Source of the DNA: Halisarca cf. caerulea
Taxonomy: Eukaryota; Porifera; Demospongiae; Chondrillida; Halisarcidae
DNA: 64,000 nucleotides
Reading direction: 5' to 3'
NCBI GenBank assembly: GCA_963170055.1
Contig: CAUJGJ010000001.1
Span: 2,092,501 to 2,156,500 of the forward strand
In this document: piece by piece, positions 55,601 to 64,000 of the stretch
Layout: each line of letters opens with the position of its first letter
Numbering within the stretch: position 1 is the first letter of the stretch
Notes under the pieces: generated by a model
Databases searched by the model: none
What the model was told of the DNA's origin: nothing
Seen by the model: the letters and a program-made list of their open reading frames with translations, nothing else
Program-made: the position numbers and the translations under genes

Positions 55601-58198
55601 TACACGGAATGTGTAAACTACACCTCTAGAGAGGGTACCAACTGCAACCAAGTCACCTGTGTTTGGATCCAGGTAGAGAACAGTTGGGAAGCTCCCACTT
55701 GTGGTGTAGGTGACCAGACCATTGTACCCCACGTCATTGGTTGCAACTGCTAGCGATGCAACTGTGCTGCCCAATTTGCTGTTGGAGGGCACATTAAGAC
55801 GGATAGTACCAGTGGGGTAGGAGATAACGGTGTCATCCTGATCCTGAACAATGATGTCAAGAGTGACATTGTTACTGCTGTGTAGTCCGTCACTTGCCGA
55901 GAGCAAGAGGCTGTAGTGATCGATGATCTCTCGGTCCAGTCTTGCTGCATTCACTGTCGATACCACTCCGGTTTCGGTGTTGATGGTAAAATGGCCTCTC
56001 TCGTTCCCACCAACAATGCGGTATACAATTTGTGTGTTCTCGTCCACATCTCCGTCACTTGCTGACAACTGAACATCGCAGCTCTGTTGATCTGTCGTAC
56101 CTTCCCGCAGGAAACACGGGCACTGGATCTCATCCATGACAGGGGCTAGATCGTTGGCACCAGTGATGTTAATTTGCAAATGAGACTCAGAATGTAAGCG
56201 AAATGGAATTCCGTTGTCAGTTGCTCGGACTGTGACGTAAACAAAATGAAACCTGTCGTAGTCAAGAGCTCCGTCAACCTTGGGATACAAACGTCCTGTG
56301 AACCCATCAATCTGCACTACAGATGGTGATGCGTGTGTGATGGAATAGGTGACATGTCCACCACACCCACTGTCCGGATCGCTGGCTGCAAATGTGTAGA
56401 TTACTTCATCGGATCGTAATGTCTCTGGTACAGAGACAGATTCAGCTGGCTGGTACGTTGTAAGAGGAATACTTGACAATGGGGATGGGTGCTGAAAAGT
56501 CGGTTGATGGAAATTGTACCCTTTAACTTCAACATGAACCGTGACTGTTGCATTGTGCCTGTTAGCACCCTGCCCCATGGCTGTGAGAGAGAGAACATGG
56601 CTTCCAATTGATCCTTTTGGAAGGGTCTGTTTTGTCTGCAACGCACCAGACACACTACTTGCTTCAAAGTACAAGGAGTTTGATAGAGAAAAGAGAGCTT
56701 TTGCATTTTGACCGATATCCCTGTCCGTCACAATCACACTCAAGACATCAACTCCCTCATCAGTGCCCTCGTAAACAGTCACGTAGTATATGGATTGATC
56801 AAAAACTGGTGCATTGTCATCCGTGTCATTCAGAGTAACAAGAAAATCGGTAGAAGTTGTGAAAACCGGGTTTTGACCATCCTTCACTTCAACAATGACT
56901 CTCACGCCATAGTCGTACACCTCTCGGTCCAAATCGCCAGCAACACGCAACTCGTAAACATGACTAAGTTCTGATTCTGAAACAAGATTAGTAGAAAAAA
57001 GCTGAGATGCATATCCCACCAGCTCTACAGTCGGTGTATCCACAGTCTGCGTTAACACTGTGAACGTAGTCACAGCTGTACCACTGGTGGCATGCTCCAC
57101 TATTGAAGCTTCACTGGATGTCAGGTTAACTGAAGGGGGACGCATTGTTGCCTGTTTGGTGAAGATTGTGATGGGGAGTTCGGCTGTTTTCGGTGGTTGC
57201 CCCCTATCCCGTGCTACCACAGTGAGGTTAAACCATGAAGCACTCAGTGAGTTCAGATTGCCGCTAACGAGGACATCCCCACTCAGTGGATTTGTGGTGA
57301 AATATGACTGTGGAGTTTTGATGTAGTATTGGAGCTGACTGTTCAAACCACTGTCGGCATCTGTTGCCTGAACTGTCACGAGAACAGCTCCAATAGAGGC
57401 ATTGCTGTAGACAGTGTACTCAGTTTGTAGGGTGGAGAAAGTAGGGTGGTTGTCATTGACGTCTACCATCTGCACTGTGACATTGGCTGTAGTGCGCACA
57501 TTCTCGTACACCGTGTGAACTGCTTCAACTGTGAGCTCATATAAACTGAGTGATTCTGCATCCAACTTCTGTGTGGTTTTCAAAATGGGTATGGAAACAC
57601 AACCATGCGTTTCTGTGACGATGGTGAAATTGCTGTTTGGTGGGGAAAGTTGATATGAGAATACTGAGAATGTGCTTTCAACGGAGCTGGAGGCCATAAG
57701 TCCGGCCAACCCACCAACAAGGGATCCAACACTCTCCTCCTCCACCAACCCGCTCCAGGTTCGACTGGGGAAGGAGGCACTATCCAGCGATGGCAGGACA
57801 TTGAATACGACAGATTCAGCCTTTAAGATGCCACCCATTCTATACTCTACTATGCACTCATAGGAATGAACCACTATGAGGTTTTGTGAAGCAATACAAC
57901 GAGGAGAACCCTGCAATATTTGCGATGGGATTGTCCCTAGAGCTACCAGATTTCCAGAATTAATGGAGAATAAGTCACTGGGGCAGGTTCGAGGGGACAG
58001 CTGTGCCGATGATGTGTAGTTGATAAGATGGCCACTGCCACCCAGGGCTGGTCCTAGCCTCAAGAGGGTGGTGCTTCCAGACACATTTGAAGAGATCAGA
58101 CTGACCGAGATTGATGAGTGAACAGGTCGCAATACACACAACACAGCAAACAGAACTAGAAGTGTCTTGTAGAGAAGAGTTGACGACTGCACTGCCAT
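38987..58198 (-). CDS. Giant FAT-like cadherin (about 39 cadherin repeats, EGF, LamG, TM)
   Basis: Five coding exons on the minus strand, 58198-43685, 43464-43337, 42035-41740, 41109-40901 and 40582-38987, give 5580 residues. A signal peptide (hydrophobic LLVLFAVLCVL) is followed by about 39 cadherin repeats to about residue 4330, recognised by DxNDN, LDRE/LDYE and AxDxD calcium-binding motifs. Several repeats have lost the DxNDN linker. About seven EGF-like modules lie at about 4440-4745. Then come LamG 1 (about 4747-4940, split over exons 1-3), one EGF (about 4944-4978) and LamG 2 (about 4980-5160). One membrane helix spans about 5192-5219, followed by a cytoplasmic tail of about 360 residues. 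The order cadherins-EGFs-LamG-EGF-LamG-TM is that of FAT cadherins, nearest FAT4. FATs act in adhesion, planar polarity and Hippo signalling. The tail has a PPPIPEK SH3-type ligand and basic and Pro-rich parts, but I recognise no known FAT tail motif. Confidence 0.95.
41161..41226. repeat. (CA)n microsatellite, cadherin intron 3
   Basis: Sense strand (TG)n, about 50 bases before the acceptor of exon 4. Pure over about 33 units. Confidence 0.96.
41324..41505. mobile_element. TA-flanked MITE, cadherin intron 3
   Basis: Left end TACAGTAAAACCTGTGTATA, right end AGATTTCACTATA. Contains GGGACCAAGCAATCATGGTC and GACAGGTGGTCCTT. Same family as 15242-15429. Confidence 0.7.
42095..42540. mobile_element. 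Family B element with about five tandem units, cadherin intron 2
   Basis: Units of about 87 bp (GTACTTACTATCAGGGTTGG ... GACAGAATGAGGAGTACTTA), inverted relative to the HSPA4 copy. Ends ACTAAGCAAGTTCAACCGTA. Confidence 0.85.
42894..43230. mobile_element. Family A element with three tandem units, cadherin intron 2
   Basis: Left end TACAGTGAACCTCAGTGG, right end AGAGGTTTCACTGTA. The inner 54-bp units match those of 29632-30268. The right part matches the right part of 2408-2725. Confidence 0.85.
43607..43676. repeat. (CA)n microsatellite, cadherin intron 1
   Basis: On the coding strand the donor GTGAGTCCTTGTGTGTATATG runs within about ten bases into (TG)n. Confidence 0.93.
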
Positions 58199-58506
58199 AT
58201 CACATCCTAAATAGGCGAGAACATGGGAGCTTTTGCTATGAAATGTTCACAACACAGATTACTACTAGTGACTGTACACAGTGTGTGTTGACCAGGAACA
58301 GAATGACCCAACTTAACACGGATAAAGAACAAGAGATGAAAGATATCAAGAGCTGAAGATTTCTGTACATGCACCCCACAATAGCAAGTCAAGTACTGTT
58401 CTCATGCACAGAAGTATGAGGCTGAGAACATCGTACGTATGTAATGTACCTACTTTACGATTATACTGCATGTACAGTACATGTCTAATGAGAGCTGCAT
58501 ATTCGT

Positions 58507-58755
58507 GTACGTATAGTTGGAACTGTATGTACGTGTACAGTTGGGACTGTGTGTATATGTACAGTTGGGACTGTGTGTACGTACAGTTGGAACTGTATGT
58601 ACGTGTACAGTTGGGACTGTGTGTATATGTACAGTTGGGACTGTGTGTACGTACAGTTGGAACTGTATGTACGTGTACAGTTGGGACTATATACACGTAT
58701 GTGCACAGTTGGGACTGTATGTACACACATGTACAGTTGGGACTGTACGAACTGT
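58507..58755. repeat. GTACAGTTGGGACTGT minisatellite
   Basis: About 11 copies of a unit near GTACAGTTGGGACTGTGTGT. TTGGAACTG and TTGGGACTG variants alternate regularly. About 300 bp upstream of the cadherin ATG, possibly in its promoter or 5' UTR. Confidence 0.92.
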
Positions 58756-59032
58756 ACATGTGTAGTGTGTATTAGAGTACTGAATGATCATGTGTGTGCT
58801 AACGAACAGATGTACGTAGGTATACAGTATTAAAGTACATCATGGTTAACATGCACACATACACAATGTGCGATGTCATAATCCAAAACTTGAAGAATAC
58901 TCGGGATCAAGGAGTTATAACTTCAAATTCCTAACATGCGCAGGCACCCACATAAGCGTCGTGCACAGTACGTATATATGTATACTAACAGAAAATTCTG
59001 GAAATATGTATGCATGCAGTTGAATTGGAGGG

Positions 59033-59300
59033 TACAGTGAAACTGGCTAATGTGTGCACCCTCGATGGGGACACAAAATCAGTACTTATTATCAGAGGCA
59101 CGTACTTGCTTACTATCAGGGCTGGTTTATGTACATGAGGTATACACAGGGACAGAATGAGGAGTACTTTCCTATCCAGGAGTATGTACTAAACCAGGTA
59201 TTTACTATCAGGGTTGGTTTATGTACATGAGGTATACACAGGAACAGAATGAGGAGCACTTACTATCCAGGAGTGTGTACTAAACCAGGTACTTACTAAC
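59033..59300. mobile_element. Family B element with two to three units, intergenic
   Basis: Left end TACAGTGAAACTGGCTAATG, then units with ATGTACATGAGGTATACACA and GGACAGAATGAGGAGTACTT. No clear right end. Confidence 0.75.
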
Positions 59301-59505
59301 CAACAACAGGAGATACATACAAACACTAACAGTATGTGCCTACCTTTTCGCCTGTAACAAACACACTGCAACAAGGGTCAAGGAAAACTGTCTAAATCAA
59401 ACAGTATTCACTCTCCCACTGCTTCTGCACTCGAAGTACCTAAACAGTAAGAAGTAGGCAATTTCAGTATCATTACCGCAGTCTGTGCTGTAATGTACGT
59501 CATTG

Positions 59506-59777
<272 letters not shown>

Positions 59778-60044
59778 AGCATGGGTGTATACCATAGACA
59801 CAAGCTACACACATGCCCATACGTACGTATGTATGTACGTACGTACAGTGTAGAACTGACTTTCAAGGGTGACTTATGTAGCAAGGTATCTGCGTACATG
59901 CATGCACATACGCATAGATATGGACAGATTGAGGGTACATACTATCCATGGGTATTGCTAACCCAGGTATGTACATACATACGTATGTACTGTATGTACA
60001 TACGTACGTACATATGGGGTGCCAAATGGGTCAAAAGTATGGGA

Positions 60045-60275
60045 GCACATTATAGTCTACTTACTGAGTAGGGCAGGTCTACTTGTCAAGTAAAACAGGT
60101 CTACTTGTTAAGTGTGACAGGTCTACTTACTAAGTAGGACAGGTCTACTTACTAAGTAGGACAGGTGTACTTGCTAAGCAGGACAGGTGTACTTGCTAAG
60201 TAGGACAGGTCTACTTGCTAAGTAGGACAGGTCTACTTACTAAGTAGGACAGGTGTACTTGCTAAGTATATAGGA
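60045..60275. repeat. 22-bp tandem repeat with internal palindromes
   Basis: About ten copies of CTACTTACTAAGTAGGACAG plus GT. Each unit has the 15-base palindrome CTACTTACTAAGTAG. It ends 150 bp before the HECT-domain gene and lies at the change from microsatellite-rich to microsatellite-free DNA. Confidence 0.93.
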
Positions 60276-60424
60276 CATGCAGGTTTACTCATCAAAATGT
60301 CACAATAATGTTATCAAATAAATTGTCAATTCACACATCATTGTGCAAATTCATAATCAATAATCTTGGCCAATTGTACCATGTGGTTCTGAGCATGTGA
60401 TTAGAAGTTGCCACATTCAACCAC

Positions 60425-62645
60425 ATGGTAACTTCAGAAATGGCTGAAGGCAGGTCTGGAGAGCTAAGAGAGCTTGCTAGTTCCTTGGTTTCAGAGCTCA
60501 GAGCTGAATTTCACAGATCCAGGGACAGTCAACAGGCACATTCATCTACTAGTACAAGCAGCACAGTGAGACAAGAAACTAGCACCAGTGGAAAGAGAAC
60601 CTATCGTGCACCATCACTGTTTGCCAATTTGAAGAAAAGCAAGAAAAGTAAGGTTGAAAAGGCTCTTACACGTGATTTCATGCTCTTGCCGCCAGATTGC
60701 AAAGAGGGGAATGGTCGAGTTAGAATTCCTAGAGGTGGCTACAGAAACCAGCTCATTGGAGCCCAGCTCATTGGAAAGGTACAATTAAGACCTTCAATGA
60801 CAGACTTGGAGGTAAGGAGAGAAATATGCACAGTCTTTGCTACTCCAATGGGAATCAGCACCAAGGCTTTTGATGAACTTGATTCTGATGATGCAGGCTT
60901 CTTCGAGTTCGATTATCTACAAAGTTCAGGATCTGGCACCTGCTCCTTGTGTATTTCATCAGTATCCAAGTCATTCTCTTGGACTGGGCAAGAAGTTGCT
61001 CGTCTTAGCAAGCAAGGGAAAATGATCTACCTTCTTGCTCGCAAACCTCTCAATCTGCCAAAATCCAGTCATTCACCACCATCTTCACCAATTTCAGTGG
61101 ATGATGACAATGATGATGATTCACTGCCAGTAGTTCACCTAAGTAGCCAGCATCAAGCCCAACCTAGTGGATACATCGAAATTCTTGATGATTACCCATC
61201 CCCAATTCCTTCGAATTCATCGGATGATCAAGATTTGCAGGTAGTACTAGAGGAAAGCATGAGGGATGTTAACAGAGTTGAAGAAGCTTTAAGGTAAACA
61301 TTATTATAGTTTTCCAATTTAAATGTATTAATTGATTGTAAATTTAAAGTAGATAATCTATATAAGATATTTAAGTGTGGTTCTTTCCAATTATGTAGCA
61401 GTGATGCTAATATCAAAGATATTCTCGTGGAGCACAAGGCAACCATTGTTGGTACTGATGAGGCAAATAAGTTTCGATTGTATGTACGTAGGCGTCATCT
61501 GTTTGATGATAGCATTAAGGGAATGACCCGGTTCACAGATCCCAGCAAGCCCTTTAGAGTGGTTTTTGTCGGTGAACCATGTGTTGATGAAGGCGGACCA
61601 CGACGTGAATTTTTCAATTTATTTTTGTCTGAGCTGAGCAAGCATGGAGGGCTACTTACAGGTTCACCAGGAAAACGCATGCTACTGCACAATGTAATTG
61701 CATTGCAAAAGGGGGTATTTGTTGCTATTGGGAAATTGATTGCCTTATCACTTATCCATGGAGGTCCAGGGCCTCAATTTTTCACTTCCTGCACCGCCAA
61801 GTATCTTTTAGGGTTGAACGTCACCAAAGAAGATTTGTGTGTGGAGGACATAGCAGACAGCAGCATAGTGACATTGGTTAAGAAAGTAAGTGTACACTAT
61901 TATGATTTTTTTTAACTTATTGGAGCTTACTATACATATAATAAAGAAATAAATTTTTTTTGGGCTATATGTATAAATGGACTTCTATTTACCTGCACAG
62001 ATTAAGAAAGTAGATACAAAGGAACAATGGGCTATCAACATCACTTCCAGTGATGTAGAGATACTAGCTGGTTGCGGAATACCTTTCACAAGGCTTGAGG
62101 ATAAGGAAGTTATGGTACAAGCAATTATAAAGCATTCGTGCATCTTTAGTGTCAAAGCTGAATTGGATCAGATTAGAGAAGGCATGGATCTCCTCAGATT
62201 ACTAGGAATTTTCAAAAGATATCCGAAAGCATTTTTGCCACTCTTTTTGCAATGTGATAAGGTAATCACAGCAGTTTTCATGCAAGATCTGTTTCGGATA
62301 CCTTTTTCACCTATGGGATCTAACATCCGAGAAAGGGAAGAGACCACAAGTTTGCATTGGATACAGTTTCTGAATGATGTCGAGGCGGGGTTATTGTCGG
62401 GCACCACTGAAGGTAACCAATTTGATATCAGCTTAGGAGACATACTCTTCTTTACCACAGGATCCACTCAAGTACCACCAATGGGCTTTGATATTCAGCC
62501 ATCCATTGAGTTCCGATTTGAACAGTTGCCAAGGGCATCTACCTGTGCAAATGTACTAGAACTTCCGCTCATTGATTCCTATGAAGACTTCAAGGACACA
62601 ATGTGCTTTGCCATAAGTAATACTGTTGGCTTTGGATGCATCTAG
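60425..62645 (+). CDS. HECT-domain (G2E3-like) protein, probably element-borne
   Basis: Three exons, 60425-61293, 61399-61885 and 62001-62645, GT-AG and in frame, give 666 residues. Residues 1 to about 300 hold a Ser-rich start, a basic patch (KKSKKSKVEK), a conserved-looking block (LPPDCKEGNGRVRIPRGGY) and an acidic Ser/Pro stretch with DDDNDDDS. Residues about 330-666 are a HECT ligase fold: FVGEPCVDEGGPRREFF, LIALSLIHGGPGPQFF, FTTGSTQVPPMGF, and the C-lobe STCANVLELP. The likely catalytic cysteine in STCAN is at about residue 634, so ubiquitin transfer is possible. An upstream ATG was chosen; another in frame follows five codons later. The introns are only 105 and 115 bp and carry no CA repeats, unlike the host genes. 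Its tail-to-tail neighbour is an integrase. Proteins like this are multicopy in some animal genomes. A cellular ligase remains the alternative. Confidence 0.85.
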
Positions 62646-63080
62646 CAACTTTAGTTATACTAGCGCGCGCGCAACTTTTAGAACTTAATTAATAGTTTAT
62701 GGTTTATTATGTAGATTTAGGCCTTTCTTACATGCCAAGCTTTGCCGATACTTTAAATAACTTTGCTGGTAATTGGAATCATGCATGCACCTTATAGTTT
62801 CACACTTGAGCTGCTATACTTTTGCTTAATATAATAATATTATTATACACTTAGTCTATCAATATGTGTTCTGAATCGTAACGTTACATGTAATTATTGT
62901 AGTCCTTATAGGGTAACTGCAGATAACTGTAAAGGTTACTTCTGTATGTATTTATGATCGAATTGTGTTGAGGCAATATTTTCTCTAAATTGTATATGGC
63001 TACTATCATTGTATACAAATCCAAAATAATACTTGATAGAGATATAATAATATTATAAAGTTGGTATATGCAGTTAATTC
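62646..63080. other. Convergent spacer between HECT and integrase genes
   Basis: 435 bp, AT-rich, with a GCGCGCGC run at 62665-62672. No CA repeats, no inverted-repeat element and no open frame of note. Probably both 3' UTRs. Confidence 0.6.
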
Positions 63081-64000
63081 TCACAACAGACCGTCTTGTT
63101 GCATAAGCCTATTAACTAGTGTAACTGTTTGAATATAAATGTCAACTCCTTGATTTTGACTATGTGCCTCGGGATCTATGTTGGATCTCAAGTTATCCAG
63201 TGAAGACTGACTCAAAGGCAAATTAAGCTCAGGTACCTCAACATTAGAAGTGGATTCATCATCTGATACTGACTCATCAGGATCTATACCATAAGTATTG
63301 ATATCATCTAATACAGTTTCATCCTCTGTTGTAAGAAGTCCAGCAGTGAAGAGTTGCATAGGAGATGCTCCTTCTGCTGTTGAGAGTCCGTGATGATTCC
63401 AAGCAGCAGTAAATGCCTTCAAACTGTTGTTTATTCTTGGAAGGAAAACATAATGTAAGCAAAATAAATCAGCATCATTGGTCGGATCCAATACTTCCTG
63501 CTGCTCTAGCTCAAGAAAGATTCGAACAAAAACTGTAGTGACAGCAGTGTAAACATCTCTCCATAGGCGCTCAATTCTTGTATTGTGAACACTGGATCCA
63601 GCAATATAAGATCCTCGTTCCTCACCCCTTGTAGCTGACATGTACCTCCAAATTTCTATGTTTTCTCCACCCTTGTCTGACCTTATGCGCGAAGGCACAC
63701 CATACACCTCACATGCTTCAAGGAAAGCTGTGAAGACTGTTGTAGATCTGTTGTTGTTGTTGCATCGTAAGTATGTTATTAAGCGTGAGTATCCATCTAT
63801 TCCACCATGTATAACAAGTCTCCATTTAATCATCTTATGATTTCCATCTACATGCCACAAGCTATTTGGCCCTGGAACACTGTATACGCGCCTGTATATT
63901 GTAGGGTGGCGTTGTTGTGGACTTCGTATGGTGTGTATAGATTGCCTAATCCGTTCACGCTGCACTCTCAATCCTAGGCTAGCAATGTGCCCTCGAATTA
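63081..64000 (-). CDS. DDE integrase/transposase-like protein, 5' end beyond window
   Basis: The frame is open from the right edge to a TGA at 63083-63081, at least 305 residues, without introns in view. It begins inside RGHIASLGLRVQRERIRQSI, a helix-turn-helix-like segment. It has an integrase core with the first catalytic Asp in LWHVDGNH, the second in RIRSDKGGEN and the Glu in HNTRIERLW, with 34 residues between the second Asp and the Glu. GGIDGYSRLITYLRC and FLPRINNSLKAFTAAWNHHG are typical of the integrase-core proteins found in many copies in fish and cnidarians, which I would compare first with the eukaryotic IS3EU-type DNA transposons. The C-terminus is acidic. All three catalytic residues are present and there is no frameshift, so it may be recent. 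Not a retroviral polyprotein: no reverse transcriptase frame is adjacent. Confidence 0.85.
   Translation of the reverse strand, partial: IRGHIASLGLRVQRERIRQSIHTIRSPQQRHPTIYRRVYSVPGPNSLWHVDGNHKMIKWRLVIHGGIDGYSRLITYLRCNNNNRSTTVFTAFLEACEVYGVPSRIRSDKGGENIEIWRYMSATRGEERGSYIAGSSVHNTRIERLWRDVYTAVTTVFVRIFLELEQQEVLDPTNDADLFCLHYVFLPRINNSLKAFTAAWNHHGLSTAEGASPMQLFTAGLLTTEDETVLDDINTYGIDPDESVSDDESTSNVEVPELNLPLSQSSLDNLRSNIDPEAHSQNQGVDIYIQTVTLVNRLMQQDGLL

Noticed and set aside
44299..57801. Dozens of 60-140-codon frames inside the cadherin exon on other frames
   Set aside because: Shadows of the 4838-codon frame; long calcium-binding repeats of similar sequence leave recurrent open shadow frames.
58346..58833. 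TVGTVCTYSWNC repeat frames on both strands
   Set aside because: Translations of the minisatellite at 58507-58755; no splice or start context.
63081..64000. Retroviral or Ty3/gypsy integrase
   Set aside because: No reverse transcriptase, RNase H or gag frame next to it, and the motif context (LWHVDGNH, GGIDGYSRL) is that of cellular DNA-transposon integrase-core proteins. The rest of the element is beyond the window, so this is not final.

Overview
The window is nuclear DNA from an animal, most likely a marine or early-branching invertebrate. It carries intron-rich genes with GT-AG splice sites for the centriole kinase PLK4, an HSP110/HSPA4 chaperone, a glutaredoxin-domain cysteine-rich (GRXCR) protein and a giant FAT-type cadherin. 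A sponge is plausible, but the sequence alone does not prove it. Gene models below were built by hand from exon-sized open frames, conserved domains, splice consensus and reading phase. No alignments or transcript data were available.

Layout from left to right: (1) 1-5707, minus strand, a PDZ-domain protein of unknown function whose 3' end lies outside the window. (2) 7750-13702, plus strand, GRXCR-like gene with 5 exons. (3) 14337-25183, minus strand, PLK4 with 20 exons, complete. (4) 25545-37362, plus strand, HSPA4/HSP110-like gene with 14 exons, complete. It is head-to-head with PLK4, with only 361 bp between the start codons. (5) 38987-58198, minus strand, FAT-like cadherin of about 5580 residues, with 4838 codons in one uninterrupted 14.5-kb exon. 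(6) 60425-62645, plus strand, HECT-domain protein with three exons, tail-to-tail with (7) 63081-64000, minus strand, a DDE integrase/transposase-like gene that runs off the right edge. The last two have tiny introns and no microsatellites, and look like one mobile-element module.

The non-coding DNA is the most unusual part. Introns and spacers are full of (CA/TG)n microsatellites, and the DNA around them is a degenerate alternating pyrimidine-purine text (TACGTA, CATACG, TATGTA). In most introns that hold such a tract, the sense strand reads (GT)n. In many the tract starts at or close to the 5' splice site, and in at least five the donor itself is GTGTGTG. Between these tracts lie many short inverted-repeat elements of about 180-200 bp with ends like TACAG...CTGTA and TA target duplications (Tc1/mariner/pogo style). 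Some of these have expanded internally into minisatellites. There is also a three-copy composite element with a hairpin module, a foldback element, a tRNA-derived SINE and nested insertions.

The genes do not form one pathway. PLK4 (centriole duplication) and HSPA4 (HSP70 nucleotide exchange) share a promoter region. The cadherin, PDZ and GRXCR genes encode cell-surface, scaffold and cytoskeletal-type proteins. The HECT and integrase genes belong to a mobile element.
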